Shown here: one piece after another, positions 24,501 through 34,024 of the stretch | Layout of the letters: each line of letters begins with the position of its first letter | How positions within the stretch are numbered: position 1 is the first letter of the stretch | Assembly (NCBI GenBank): GCA_944320865.1 | Contig: CALUJC010000025.1 | Span: 1-49,094 of the forward strand | From: an uncultured Bacteroides sp. | GTDB lineage: Bacteria; Bacteroidota; Bacteroidia; Bacteroidales; Bacteroidaceae | Direction: 5' to 3' | DNA length: 49,094 bases | Made by a program: the position numbers and the translations under genes | The notes under the pieces: model-generated | Told to the model about the DNA's origin: nothing | The model's input: only the letters and a program-made list of their open reading frames with translations | Database searches by the model: none

Positions 24501-25817
24501 ATGGAGTTCCTAATCATCCTACTCTTAGTCATCTTAAACGGCATCTTCGCCATGTACGAAATGGCACTGGTGTCATCCAACAAAACCCGACTGGAAACCC
24601 TGGTCAGCAAAGGAAACAAAAGAGCCAAAGGGGTATTGAAGCAACTGAAAGACCCTGAAAAGTATCTGTCCACCATCCAAATCGGCATCACGCTGATAGG
24701 CATCGTATCGGGTGCCTACGGTGGAGCCAACATCGCCGACGACCTCGTGCCTCTATTTAGCCTGATACCGGGCGCCGAGCCCTACGCCACCAAGCTGGCC
24801 ATGGCCACTACGGTAGTCATCATCACCTACCTGTCGCTCATCATCGGCGAGCTGGTGCCCAAGACCATCGCCCTGAGCTCGCCCGAACGCTATGCCACGT
24901 TGATAAGCCCGCTCATCATCGTGCTCTCCAAGATATCCTATCCCTTCGTCTACCTGCTCAGCGCCTCAACCAAGCTGGTCAACAAGCTGATGGGCATGAA
25001 AGACAACGAAGAACGCCCCATGACGCAGGACGAGCTGAAAATGATTCTGCACCAAAGCTCCGAGCAAGGCGTGATAGACAAGGATGAGACGGAAATGCTG
25101 CGTGATGTCTTCCGCTTCTCGGACAAGCGCGCCAACGACCTCATGACCTACCGCCGCGAAATCGTGGCCCTGCACCCCACCGACACGCCGGAGGAAGTGC
25201 TGAAAACCATCCGCGAGCAGCACTTCAGCCGCTACCTGCTGGTGGAGAAGGGCAAGGACGACATCTTGGGCGTGGTGTCTGTGAAAGACATCATCCTGAT
25301 GATGGGCGACCGCACGCAGCCCTTCGACCTGCGCAGCATTGCCCGCCCCGCACAATACATCCCCGAAAGCCTCTATGCCAAGAAGGTGCTCGAGATATTC
25401 AAGCGCACCAAGAACAAGTTCGGCGTCGTGGTGGACGAATATGGCAACATCGAAGGCATCATCACCCTGCACGACTTGACGGAAAGCATCTTCGGCGACA
25501 TCCTGGAGGAGAACGAGACGGAGGAGCAAGACATCGTGGTGCGCCAAGACGGCTCCATGCTGGTGGAAGCCTCCATGAACCTGGACGACTTCATGGAAGC
25601 CATGGGCATCATGGAATACGACGACTTGAAGGAAGAAGACTTCACCACCTTGAGCGGGCTCGCCATGTTCTTGATTGGGCGCGTGCCCAAGGCAGGCGAC
25701 TTGTTCGACTACAAGACGCTGCACTTCGAGGTAGTGGACATGGACCGTGGCCGGGTAGACAAGCTGCTGGTCACCAAGGAGGTAGAAGAAAGCGACGAGG
25801 AGACGGACAAGGAATGA
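24501..25817 (+). CDS. Hemolysin-family/CNNM membrane protein with CBS pair and CorC domain
   Basis: From the ATG at 24501 the protein has 438 residues. Residues 1-150 form the DUF21/CNNM membrane domain (MEFLIILLLVILNGIFAMYEMALVSSNKTRLE, TIQIGITLIGIVSGAYGG, IIGELVPKTIAL). Two CBS domains follow (about 190-330, with EVLKTIREQHFSRYLLVEKGKDDILGVV and FGVVVDEYGNIEGIIT), then a CorC_HlyC domain at the C-terminus. CNNM/CorC proteins are linked to Mg2+ or other divalent-cation efflux. The 'hemolysin' label is historical and not supported as a toxin function. A terminator follows 45 bp after the stop. Confidence 0.92.
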   Translation: MEFLIILLLVILNGIFAMYEMALVSSNKTRLETLVSKGNKRAKGVLKQLKDPEKYLSTIQIGITLIGIVSGAYGGANIADDLVPLFSLIPGAEPYATKLAMATTVVIITYLSLIIGELVPKTIALSSPERYATLISPLIIVLSKISYPFVYLLSASTKLVNKLMGMKDNEERPMTQDELKMILHQSSEQGVIDKDETEMLRDVFRFSDKRANDLMTYRREIVALHPTDTPEEVLKTIREQHFSRYLLVEKGKDDILGVVSVKDIILMMGDRTQPFDLRSIARPAQYIPESLYAKKVLEIFKRTKNKFGVVVDEYGNIEGIITLHDLTESIFGDILEENETEEQDIVVRQDGSMLVEASMNLDDFMEAMGIMEYDDLKEEDFTTLSGLAMFLIGRVPKAGDLFDYKTLHFEVVDMDRGRVDKLLVTKEVEESDEETDKE

Positions 25818-25862
25818 GCCGCCCCCATGCTTGCCACTGCAAAGCCCATGGCTTATAACGAG

Positions 25863-25896
25863 AAAGCCTGCGACAATGTATTGCGCAGGCTTTTTT
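25863..25896 (+). terminator. Intrinsic terminator after the CNNM gene
   Basis: AAAGCCTGCG (25863-25872) and CGCAGGCTTT (25884-25893) form a 10-bp stem with a run of T to 25896. It lies between convergent genes and mainly serves the rightward one. Confidence 0.88.
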
Positions 25897-25928
25897 CATA
25901 TCTCTCTATATAATGTAATGGTAATCGC

Positions 25929-26531
25929 TTACTTCTTGGCAGGCGACGAATAGCGGGCGTTCAGTCCATCTACAATCTCGCGCGTGATGTTGTAAATGCT
26001 GTCGGCATACAGCAGGTTGTCGAAGCCCGTGTTGCTGATAATCAAGCTATAGCCCTTCGTCTTGTTATACTCCTTCAAGAAGGCGTTGATAGAGTCGCGC
26101 AGCTGCAGGCTGTTCTTCTCATTCTCCTGCATCAGTTCCGACTGCAGCTGGTTGCTCAGCTGCTGCAAGTCTTGCTCCAGCTTGGCAATGCGGTTATACT
26201 CCTGCTGCGCACGTTCTTGCGACAGGTAGGCATTGTTCTGGTATTTCGTCTGGAACTCCTGCTTCTGCTCGTCCAGCTCCTTGGCCTTCTGATTCAGCGT
26301 GAGGCGCACGTTCTCGCTCTTCTTCACCATCGCCTCGTTCAGGTCGATGCAGAAGTTATACTGCGACAGCAAGGTATCTATCTCCACATAAGCGATTTTC
26401 ATGCCCGTCAGATTGGCTGCCTGCGCAGGGGCGCTTGCGGTTTGCGTATTAGAGTTGCCAGTACATTGAGAAAAAAGAACGGCAATGGCCAAAGCTGCCA
26501 AACCGCTCATCACATTGTTCAATCTCTTCAT
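25929..26531 (-). CDS. OmpH/Skp-like lipoprotein
   Basis: The 200-residue protein has a signal peptide with a lipobox-like FSQC (Cys23), then a Thr/Ala-rich linker and MKIAYVEIDTLLSQYNF (about residues 44-60), the typical first strand and helix of OmpH/Skp chaperones. A long charged helical region (about 65-150, with KAKELDEQKQEFQTKYQNNA) forms the Skp tentacle-like coiled coil. A C-terminal strand region closes the fold (KGYSLIISNTGFDNLLYADSIYNIT). Skp-type proteins carry unfolded outer-membrane proteins across the periplasm; lipidation would tether this one. It lies 31 bp downstream of a small membrane protein gene. Confidence 0.9.
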   Translation of the reverse strand: MKRLNNVMSGLAALAIAVLFSQCTGNSNTQTASAPAQAANLTGMKIAYVEIDTLLSQYNFCIDLNEAMVKKSENVRLTLNQKAKELDEQKQEFQTKYQNNAYLSQERAQQEYNRIAKLEQDLQQLSNQLQSELMQENEKNSLQLRDSINAFLKEYNKTKGYSLIISNTGFDNLLYADSIYNITREIVDGLNARYSSPAKK

Positions 26532-26562
26532 AATCTGATAATTATTGTTTTTTTAGAATTAA

Positions 26563-26796
26563 TTAGTTCACACCGTCGTTCAAGGCTTTCTCCAGCTCGC
26601 TGATGGAAAAGCGGGGCTTGCGCTGCGCCTCGCGGTCTTGCGACTGCACGCATCCTATGCCCTTCTGCCGCAACGCCTTGTTGCCGCTGACGTGGGTGTT
26701 GGGAAACCTTCCCCCTTTCACAAAAAACACGCGCACGCCCAACAACAGCACGCTGACGGCCACAATCACTAAAACGAGTAATAATGTATTAAGCAT
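26563..26796 (-). CDS. Small conserved membrane protein
   Basis: I start this 77-residue protein at the ATG at 26796 (MLNTLLLVLVIV), which gives one N-terminal membrane helix (residues 2-22) followed by a cytosolic tail. The longer frame to 26865 adds residues without a membrane-protein logic. The tail contains FPNTHVSGNKALRQKGIGCVQSQDREAQ, a motif I recognise as recurring in small Bacteroidetes membrane proteins of unknown function; the single Cys and the Gln-Asp-Arg end are the notable residues. It precedes the OmpH-like gene in the same operon, which hints at a link to envelope biogenesis. Confidence 0.75.
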   Translation of the reverse strand: MLNTLLLVLVIVAVSVLLLGVRVFFVKGGRFPNTHVSGNKALRQKGIGCVQSQDREAQRKPRFSISELEKALNDGVN

Positions 26797-26853
26797 TTTC
26801 CATCCGATTTGGTTCCACAAGCACGGATGCACGCGCGAAAAAGCACAATATAT

Positions 26854-26884
26854 TTTGCCATTCACCAGGCATCCATTACTTTTG
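26854..26884 (+). promoter_or_regulatory. Candidate promoter of pepD
   Basis: TTTG at 26854-26857, 19 bp, then TACTTTTG at 26877-26884, matching both consensus boxes. The leader to the pepD ATG at 27038 would be about 145 bases. It overlaps the divergent -7 box at 26891-26898. Confidence 0.6.
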
Positions 26885-26890
26885 TGGGTG

Positions 26891-26898
26891 CAAATATA
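26891..26898 (-). promoter_or_regulatory. Promoter -7 box of the small membrane protein - OmpH operon
   Basis: The minus strand reads TATATTTG, a perfect TAnnTTTG. It faces left with a leader of about 90 bases. The -33 box is weak. Confidence 0.45.
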
Positions 26899-27037
26899 GG
26901 GCTTTGCTTTGGACTAAGCCACTTATTCCTTTTCAAAAAAGCGACAAGGGAATAAAACTATTTGTGAATTTAACTATATTTAGTAGTAAAGGCCGCCTAT
27001 ACTACACGACAATCTTGAAACGACAAACTACACGCTC

Positions 27038-28498
27038 ATGGAAAAGAAAGACTTGAAACCGGCCGGCGTTTTCCGCTACTTCGAGGAAATCTGCCAAGTG
27101 CCGCGCCCCTCCAAGAAAGAGGGCAAAATCATCGCCTACCTGAAAGACTTCGGACAGAAGCACCAGTTGGAAACCAAGGTCGACGAAGTAGGAAACATCC
27201 TCATCCGCAAGCCCGCCACCCCGGGCATGGAAGACTGCAAAACCGTGGTGCTGCAAGCCCACATGGACATGGTGTGCGAGAAGAACAACGACGTGGCCCA
27301 CGACTTCCTCACCGACCCCATCGAAACCTACATCGACGGCGAGTGGATGCACGCCAAGGGCACCACGCTGGGAGCCGACAACGGCATCGGCATAGCCACG
27401 GCACTCGCCATCCTGGCCGACGACAGCCTGGAGCACGGCCCGCTGGAGTGCCTCTTCACCATCGATGAAGAGACGGGGCTCACCGGCGCCTTCGCCTTGA
27501 AGGAGGGCTTCATGACGGGCGACATCCTGCTCAACCTCGACTCGGAAGACGAAGGCCAGCTGTTCATAGGCTGCGCGGGCGGCGTGGACACCGTGGCCGA
27601 ATTCGCTTACCAAGCCGTCGACGTGCCGCAAGGCTACTTCTGCGCCAAGCTGCAGGTGAAAGGGCTGCAAGGCGGCCACTCGGGCGGCGACATACACCTG
27701 GGCCGGGGCAATGCCAACAAGCTGTTGGCACGATTCCTCTGCCAGGCACTCCGCAAATACGACCTCTACCTCTGCCACATCGACGGGGGCAACCTGCGCA
27801 ACGCCATAGCCCGCGAGGCATCGGCCGTGATAGCCCTGCCCGAAGCCGACAAGCACACGCTGCGCGCCGACTTGAACATCTTTGCCGCCGAGGCGGAAGC
27901 CGAATATGCCACGTCCGACCCCGGGCTGCAATTCATCCTCGAGTCCGAGCCCATGCCGGAGAAAGCCATCGACAGCGACACCGCCCGCCGCCTGCTGCAA
28001 AGCCTCCACATCGCTCCCCACGGCGTGATGGCCATGAGCCAGGACATCCCCGGGCTGGTAGAGACCTCCACCAACCTCGCCTCCGTCAAGATAAAGCCCG
28101 GGCAGATAATCCGCGTGGAGACCAGCCAGCGCAGTTCCATCACCTCCGCCAAGCGGGACATTGCCGACGTGGTGCAGACGGTGTTCGAGATGGCCGGAGC
28201 CCGCGTCAGCCACAGCGAAGGCTACCCCGGCTGGAAGCCCAATCCCCACTCCGAGGTGCTGCAGATAGCCGTCGACTCCTACCGCCGCCTCTTCGGCACC
28301 GAAGCCCAGGTAATGGCCATACACGCCGGACTGGAGTGCGGCCTCTTCCTCGACAAATACCCCGGACTGGACATGATATCCTTCGGCCCCACGCTGCAAG
28401 GCGTGCACTCGCCCGACGAACGGATGCACCTGCCCTCGGTGGAAAAGTTCTGGCTGCATCTGCTCGACATACTCAAGCACATCCCACGGCGGAGTTGA
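27038..28498 (+). CDS. pepD: Aminoacyl-histidine dipeptidase (PepD, M20 family)
   Basis: PepD is a cytosolic metal-dependent dipeptidase that cleaves Xaa-His dipeptides such as carnosine-type substrates. The 486-residue protein matches the M20 family: the first metal ligand His75 in QAHMDMVC with Asp77, bridging Asp114 in LGADNGIG, and catalytic/metal Glu144-Glu145 in IDEETGLTGA. ICQVPRPSKKEGK near the start and the C-terminal IHAGLECGLF are typical of the PepD subgroup. There is no signal peptide. A short GC-rich hairpin (28503-28519) and a repeat array follow it. Confidence 0.95.
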   Translation: MEKKDLKPAGVFRYFEEICQVPRPSKKEGKIIAYLKDFGQKHQLETKVDEVGNILIRKPATPGMEDCKTVVLQAHMDMVCEKNNDVAHDFLTDPIETYIDGEWMHAKGTTLGADNGIGIATALAILADDSLEHGPLECLFTIDEETGLTGAFALKEGFMTGDILLNLDSEDEGQLFIGCAGGVDTVAEFAYQAVDVPQGYFCAKLQVKGLQGGHSGGDIHLGRGNANKLLARFLCQALRKYDLYLCHIDGGNLRNAIAREASAVIALPEADKHTLRADLNIFAAEAEAEYATSDPGLQFILESEPMPEKAIDSDTARRLLQSLHIAPHGVMAMSQDIPGLVETSTNLASVKIKPGQIIRVETSQRSSITSAKRDIADVVQTVFEMAGARVSHSEGYPGWKPNPHSEVLQIAVDSYRRLFGTEAQVMAIHAGLECGLFLDKYPGLDMISFGPTLQGVHSPDERMHLPSVEKFWLHLLDILKHIPRRS

Positions 28499-28530
28499 TT
28501 CCCTCCCGGCAGTCGGGAGCAGTCCGCTCC

Positions 28531-28683
28531 AAGGTGCCTGGATAGGTCTATTCAAGGTGTCTGAATAGGTCTATTCAGAGTGCCTAAACAGCTCTATTCA
28601 GAGTGCCTGAACAGGCCTATTCAGAGTGGCTGAACAGCTCTATTCAGAGTGCCTGAACAGGCCTATTCAGAGTGGCTGAACAG
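28531..28683. repeat. Six tandem 23-bp units with a two-unit super-repeat
   Basis: Units start at 28546, 28569, 28592, 28615, 28638 and 28661, each exactly 23 bp, after a partial unit at 28531. The core is CTATTCAGAGTGSCTGAACAG, in which CTATTCAG and CTGAACAG pair imperfectly around five bases. The last four units alternate between two versions (GTGCC/GTGGC, paired with c/g at the first base), so the array has a 46-bp higher-order period. It fills the spacer between pepD and the next gene. Confidence 0.9.
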
Positions 28684-28731
28684 AATGCTTCATGGAGAAA
28701 GGACTGCCCTAACCCGATAAATGAAATAAAA

Positions 28732-29808
28732 ATGCGACTGTATGCTGTATTTTCCCTCCTCCTGCTCGCCGCCTTGTGCCTGGCCACCCGGACGCAAGGC
28801 GCGGAGCGGGATACGCTGACCTTCCGCATCGTCAGCTACAACGTGGAGAACCTCTTCGACTGCCAACATGACAGTCTGAAGGACGACTACGAATTCCTGC
28901 CGCAAGCCGCTCGCCGTTGGACCTACTCAAAATACCGCCGGAAGCTGGACGCACTGGCCCGCACCCTCATTGCCACCGGAGGATGGACGCCGCCCGCCCT
29001 CGTAGCCCTCTGCGAGGTGGAGAACGACACGGTGATGCGCGACCTCACCCGCCGCTCCATCCTCCGCGAAGCCGGATACCGCTACCTCATGACCCACTCG
29101 CCCGACTGGCGCGGCATCGACGTGGCCCTGCTCTACCAGCCCCACCTCTTCAAGCCCATACACTGCCGGAGCATCCGCATCGACCCGCCCACGCCCGGCC
29201 AGCGGCCCACACGCGACGTGCTGCACGTCAGCGGACTGCTGCTCAACCTCGACACGCTGGACGTCTTCATCGCCCACCTGCCCTCGCGCTCGGGCGGAGC
29301 CAGGCAGACGGAGCCCTACCGCCTGGCCGTGGCACGAAGGCTCAAGGCGGCTGTGGACAGCATCTGCCGGCGGCGCATGCGCCCGCAAGTCATCCTCATG
29401 GGCGACTTCAACGACACCCCGGCCGACCGCTCCATCCGCCACGCGCTGCAAGCCGCAGCCCCGCCACGCAGCTCCGAAGCCTTGCAACCTCGTGCCCTCT
29501 ACCACCTGCTAGCCCGCCGCACCGCCCGGCACACGAAGCCCTGGCAGCATCACATCCGGGGCAGCTACAAATACCGTGGCCGATGGCAGTTGCTGGACCA
29601 CATCATCGTCTCCGGCCTCCTGCTACGCCCCGGCACGCCCCTCTACACCGACGAAAGCATGGCCGGCATCGCCACCCACCCCTTCCTGCTGACGGACGAC
29701 CCGAAACACGGCGGCCTGCAACCCTGGCGCACCTACCAAGGCCCCCGCTACCTGGGCGGATACAGCGACCACCTGCCCGTGTATGCCGACTTCCGGCTAC
29801 TCTACTGA
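28732..29808 (+). CDS. Secreted endonuclease/exonuclease/phosphatase-family protein
   Basis: I start this 358-residue protein at the ATG at 28732 (MRLYAVFSLLLLAALCLA), which gives a normal signal peptide cleaved after TQGA; the longer frame begins inside the repeat array. The EEP fold motifs are present: RIVSYNVENLFD at the N-terminus of the mature protein, LCEVEND (metal-binding Glu), VFIAHLPSRSGG, GDFNDTPAD and SDHLPVYADF (catalytic His/Asp). The family includes DNases, phosphodiesterases and sphingomyelinases, so its substrate is open. The codons are very GC-rich. Its 3' end overlaps the HTCS gene by 12 bp on the opposite strand. Confidence 0.9.
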   Translation: MRLYAVFSLLLLAALCLATRTQGAERDTLTFRIVSYNVENLFDCQHDSLKDDYEFLPQAARRWTYSKYRRKLDALARTLIATGGWTPPALVALCEVENDTVMRDLTRRSILREAGYRYLMTHSPDWRGIDVALLYQPHLFKPIHCRSIRIDPPTPGQRPTRDVLHVSGLLLNLDTLDVFIAHLPSRSGGARQTEPYRLAVARRLKAAVDSICRRRMRPQVILMGDFNDTPADRSIRHALQAAAPPRSSEALQPRALYHLLARRTARHTKPWQHHIRGSYKYRGRWQLLDHIIVSGLLLRPGTPLYTDESMAGIATHPFLLTDDPKHGGLQPWRTYQGPRYLGGYSDHLPVYADFRLLY

Positions 29809-32800
29809 CGGTGCCTGCATCTGCGGCTTATACTCGCTGGGCACCACGCCAAACTGCTTCTTGAAGCACCGCGTAAAGTGTGACGGGGTACTGAAACCGG
29901 TCATATCGGCCACCTCGGCAAGAGAATATTTGCCCTCCACAATCAGTTGTGCGGCACGGTTCAGTTTATAGGTGCGGAAGAAAGCACCCGGATTTTCGCC
30001 CGTCAGCCCCTTCACCTTGTAATAGAACTTGGAACGCGAAATCTTCAACGATTCCGCCAAGCGGGCAGTGTCCAACTCCGTATTGGAGAGCTCTTCACCC
30101 ATCATCCGGTATAGTTCGGACATGAATGCTTCGTCTTGGGGCGACAACATGTCCTTACCAATGTTATCTGTCTCTGTCGAATGGGCCAAGAGGTTGCGTA
30201 CTTTCTCCCGGTTGCTCAACTGCGATTTTATAAGGGCTTGCAGGTAAACGGGGGCGAAGGGCTTGGTGACATAGGCATCGGCTCCGGCGTTCAACCCCTC
30301 CACCTGGTCTTTTGTCGCCCCCTTTGCCGTCACCAGCACCACGGGGATGTGGCACAGCTGCAAGTCTTCCTTCACCTCGCGGCACAACTGGCAACCGCTC
30401 TTTTCGGGCATCACCACGTCGCTCAGCACCAGGTCGGGCACCTCCTTGCGGATGGCCTCCAAAGCCGCGTCGGCATCGAAGCGGCACACCACGCGGTAGT
30501 CTTTCGAGAGCAGCACCTCCAGGTAGTGCACCACTTCGGCGTCATCGTCTACAACCAGAATGGTTTGCTTGCGTTCCTTGTCATTGACTTCCTCCTCACT
30601 ATGTATTGCAAAGTCCGCCTCTTGCTCTGGCAAAGGGAATGCTTCCGACTGCGGCAGCGCCTCCGGTCTGCGCTCTTCATCGGCATAAGCCGCATCGTCG
30701 GCAGGAAGGATAAACGTGAACACTGCCCCGCAGCCTTTTGCCGGAGGGAAAGCCTTGAGGTAGCCGTGATGCAGACGGGCCAACCGACGGGCGTAGTATA
30801 ACCCAATGCCCGTACCCCAATTATAGCTTCCCCCTGCATGACCGTCCAGCTGGTAATAGCGTTCGAATACCTTTTCAAGCTGGTCTTCGGGGATGCCCTT
30901 GCCCGTGTCGGCCACAGATACCTTAATGTATTGCACGCCCTTGTCCTGCCCGTCCAAGGGGAATAGTTTCGCAGCTTCCGTCCGCCCCACCACATCGAAC
31001 GACACCGTGATGCGCCCGCCCTGTGGGGTGAACTTCAAGGCATTGGACATCAGGTTGCCGAATATCTTGTCTATCTTATCCTCGTCCAGCCACATCAGGA
31101 AGGCATCTTCCAGTCCGTCCGTTTCCAGGCCGATGCCTCTGCGGGCGGCGCTTTCACGATACATGTCTATTTGCGCTTTCAACACGGTCACCACGTCTTG
31201 CCTGCGCACCTTTAGCTTCAACGCATCATTCTCCAGCTTGTTGAAGTCCAGCAACTGGTTCACCAGCTTCAGCATGCGGTTCACGCTGCGCTGCACAATG
31301 TACAGCAACTCCTTCGACCTGCCACCAATGTCCGGACTGTCGCAAAGTTGAGCCACCGGCCCGGCAATCATGGTGAGCGGCGTACGGAATTCATGCGACA
31401 CGTTGGCAAAGAAGCTCATGTTCATCTGGTTCACCCGCTGTTCTTGTTCTTTCTCCTGCTCGGCTCTACGCAAGGCTGCCTTCTCCGCACGAATGCGCAG
31501 GTAGTTCTTCACAAACAGCCCGGCAATCGCTGCTATCACCAATATATATAAGGTATATGCCCACCATGTGGCCCAAGGGGCGGGCTGCACGGTGATGTGC
31601 AAGGAGTTTTCGGCCTCTGCCATCTCCTGGTCATTGGCAGCCCGCACCTTGAACACGTAGTTGCCCGCAGGCAGATTGGCAAAGTAAGCCTCGCGGTTAT
31701 TGCGTATGTTTATCCAGTCGGAATCATAGCCTTCAAGCTTATAGTAATAGTGCAGACGGTTGTGCTCACTGTAGTCCAAGGCGGTAAAGGAGATGCCAAA
31801 ACTGTTTTGGTCATGACGCAGGCGCACATCGGGGTTACAAGACAGATGCTTGTCCATAACCCCATCCGTCAGGCCGGGACGTATGCGGCGGTTGTGCACC
31901 TTCAGGTCTTCGAACAGCAAGCGCACATCGTGCTTCACCTGCACGTCGGCCGGGTTGAAGAAGGTCAGCCCGTGCGTGCCGCCAAACACCAGCGTGCCGT
32001 CCGGCAACCGGCACGAAGCCCGGTCGTAAAACTGGTTGCCGCCTATGCCGTCTGCCTCGTAATAATTGGTAAAGGTGCCGGTCTCGGGATTGTATCTACC
32101 CAGGCCGTAAAGCGTGCTGACCCACAGGTTGCCTTGCGCGTCTTCTTCCATGGACGAGATGTCGGTGCAAGGCGCGCCGGGCACGGGGCGCAGGCGGCCG
32201 TCCTCATGGGTGTAGCACAGCAGGCCGTTGCCCACAGTGCCTATCCACAGCCGACGCTTGGAGTCTTGGCGAATGACGGTGGGGATAAAGGTGGAGCGGC
32301 GGATGCAGGCCTCTTTATCCTCCTGACTAATTACAACCTTGCGCACCTCTCCCGTTTCCGGGATAACTTCCTGCAGAGGTTGTCCATAAGCTGCAGCCAC
32401 CAAATGGCCGTTACGGCGGGGCTGCAGGCCGGGAATGAAAACAAATCCTTCCTGAAAAACCTTTATGGTATCGAAATCCTCACTGCCGGCAACCAGTGAA
32501 TAGATGTATGGGCTGAAAGTGCTTACCCAAATCTTCCCATCCGTTCCCTCGGCTATGTTCATGGGTAAATGGTCCAGATGGTACTTCCGTTCTACCTGCA
32601 AGCCTCCTGCGGCATAGTGGCACCGGGCTATCACGTTGCTGCCCCTTGGCAGGATCCAAATGCGCCCCCTGCGGTCGGCCAGCAGAGCCTGCACGGTGGC
32701 TGCCTGCCCATTTCCGCTCTGAAAGATGCCGCCAATGTCTATTTGTTCCATCCGCCGTCCTTGCGTGTCATAGCGGTACAAGCCATCCGTTTGGGTGGCA

Positions 32801-33897
32801 GCCCACAGGTAGCGGTCTTTCTCTATGGCAAGTGAAGTAACAAACTTGTCCTTCATGTAAGTATATAGGTATCTGTTGCTATTAAACCACTCTTTCTGCC
32901 GGTAGTGCACCGCATACCCTCGTGAGGCAGACCCCATCCATAAGTTGCCGTTCGTGTCGGTAAACATCTGCGTCACGCCGAAAGCCGGAACCTCGAGCGG
33001 GAAGCCGGCATCATCCTGGTGGGTCAACGTGCCCCGCGTGCTGTCATAGCAGAATACCCCATCCTTGAACGTGGCCAGCAGCAACTGGCTGTTGGTATAA
33101 GGATAAATGCACGTGATTTCCGCATAGTGCAACCGGGGATTGCCCGCCACGACGTCGGGAAGGGGTCGGAAGTGCGAACTGTTGGTGTCGAATACCGATA
33201 TGCCATTGTCGCCCACCATCCATAAGTCTCCATTGGGATGGAGGCAGGATATATAAGGCTTCCCGGCCAAGGGGATGGAATCCGTCTCCCGGCAAGTCAC
33301 CAAGCTATAGCGGCGCAAACACTCAGGAGAAAATATCCATAAATGGTTTTCACCGTCAATGTAACCCTTGGCATAATACGAACGCCAAGGGTTGATGCCG
33401 GGGATGGCGCATACCAGTTGCCTTGAGGTGGGGTCGAAACGCAGAATCTGCGCCCCCGTGTTCACATAGATGTCCCCTTCACGGTCTTCCAGCAATTGCC
33501 TGCAATGCCGGTCGCCCTCGGGCTGCGGAATCCGTTCAAAGCCGTCCTGCTCCGTATACAGGCACAAGCCGTCGTTGGTGGCCACCCACAGCCGTCCCTG
33601 CGAGTCGTTCAGCAGGTCCCGTATCTGGTTGTCCGGCAAGCCTGTGGAGTCGTTGGTGCAGAAGTACTGATAATAATCGTGCCCGTCATACCGGTTCAGC
33701 CCCCGGAAAGTACCTATCCAGATGTATCCTTTGCTGTCTTCGGCAAAGGCGTTCACCTGCTGGTTCGAGAGGGTGGCGGATATCGACGGGCTGTTGGCAT
33801 CTTCCACCTGCACGCCCGCCGCTTCCCGGCTGCAAGAGGCGGCAGCGGACAGGAGCAAGCAAAGGCAAGAGCAAAAAGAAAAGAATTGTGTCTTCAT
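29797..33897 (-). CDS. Hybrid two-component system regulator (HTCS)
   Basis: This one-polypeptide sensor-regulator (about 1366 residues from the ATG at 33897, MKTQFFSF) is the type that controls polysaccharide-use genes in Bacteroides. Domains in order: signal peptide; two beta-propellers of Reg_prop repeats (IWIGTFRGLNRYD, LWVATNDGLCLY and many more); a Y_Y_Y domain (YYYKLEGYDSDW); a membrane helix (about 779-798); HisKA with NVSHEFRTPL (His near 835); HATPase (NALKFTPQGG, DTGKGIPEDQ); a receiver with phospho-acceptor Asp near 1160 (LVLSDVVMP); and a C-terminal AraC DNA-binding domain. The periplasmic sensor probably reads a glycan breakdown product. It is divergent from the LRR gene, 2.6 kb from susC. 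Confidence 0.96.
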   Translation of the reverse strand: MKTQFFSFCSCLCLLLSAAASCSREAAGVQVEDANSPSISATLSNQQVNAFAEDSKGYIWIGTFRGLNRYDGHDYYQYFCTNDSTGLPDNQIRDLLNDSQGRLWVATNDGLCLYTEQDGFERIPQPEGDRHCRQLLEDREGDIYVNTGAQILRFDPTSRQLVCAIPGINPWRSYYAKGYIDGENHLWIFSPECLRRYSLVTCRETDSIPLAGKPYISCLHPNGDLWMVGDNGISVFDTNSSHFRPLPDVVAGNPRLHYAEITCIYPYTNSQLLLATFKDGVFCYDSTRGTLTHQDDAGFPLEVPAFGVTQMFTDTNGNLWMGSASRGYAVHYRQKEWFNSNRYLYTYMKDKFVTSLAIEKDRYLWAATQTDGLYRYDTQGRRMEQIDIGGIFQSGNGQAATVQALLADRRGRIWILPRGSNVIARCHYAAGGLQVERKYHLDHLPMNIAEGTDGKIWVSTFSPYIYSLVAGSEDFDTIKVFQEGFVFIPGLQPRRNGHLVAAAYGQPLQEVIPETGEVRKVVISQEDKEACIRRSTFIPTVIRQDSKRRLWIGTVGNGLLCYTHEDGRLRPVPGAPCTDISSMEEDAQGNLWVSTLYGLGRYNPETGTFTNYYEADGIGGNQFYDRASCRLPDGTLVFGGTHGLTFFNPADVQVKHDVRLLFEDLKVHNRRIRPGLTDGVMDKHLSCNPDVRLRHDQNSFGISFTALDYSEHNRLHYYYKLEGYDSDWINIRNNREAYFANLPAGNYVFKVRAANDQEMAEAENSLHITVQPAPWATWWAYTLYILVIAAIAGLFVKNYLRIRAEKAALRRAEQEKEQEQRVNQMNMSFFANVSHEFRTPLTMIAGPVAQLCDSPDIGGRSKELLYIVQRSVNRMLKLVNQLLDFNKLENDALKLKVRRQDVVTVLKAQIDMYRESAARRGIGLETDGLEDAFLMWLDEDKIDKIFGNLMSNALKFTPQGGRITVSFDVVGRTEAAKLFPLDGQDKGVQYIKVSVADTGKGIPEDQLEKVFERYYQLDGHAGGSYNWGTGIGLYYARRLARLHHGYLKAFPPAKGCGAVFTFILPADDAAYADEERRPEALPQSEAFPLPEQEADFAIHSEEEVNDKERKQTILVVDDDAEVVHYLEVLLSKDYRVVCRFDADAALEAIRKEVPDLVLSDVVMPEKSGCQLCREVKEDLQLCHIPVVLVTAKGATKDQVEGLNAGADAYVTKPFAPVYLQALIKSQLSNREKVRNLLAHSTETDNIGKDMLSPQDEAFMSELYRMMGEELSNTELDTARLAESLKISRSKFYYKVKGLTGENPGAFFRTYKLNRAAQLIVEGKYSLAEVADMTGFSTPSHFTRCFKKQFGVVPSEYKPQMQAPSVE

Positions 33898-33936
33898 CTT
33901 AATTATGGTAAAATACATGTTCGGTCTTTACGATGG

Positions 33937-33944
33937 CAAATATA
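33937..33944 (-). promoter_or_regulatory. Promoter -7 box of the HTCS gene
   Basis: The minus strand reads TATATTTG, a perfect TAnnTTTG, placing the start near 33930, about 33 bases before the HTCS ATG. The -33 region (TGTG) is a partial match. This supports the start at 33897. Confidence 0.5.
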
Positions 33945-34024
33945 AGGCGAATGCTTGTAAAGCGGCACATCTTTCTGCATGAAAATAAGCCTCAAAAGTA
34001 CCCTAAAACATGCTATAAGGCATA

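Noticed and set aside
27002-28555. 517-codon minus-strand frame opposite pepD
   Set aside because: It is a shadow of pepD with no start-site support or recognisable domain.
28531-28683. CRISPR array or mobile-element end
   Set aside because: The units are contiguous with no unique spacers, and no integrase, transposase or target duplication is seen.
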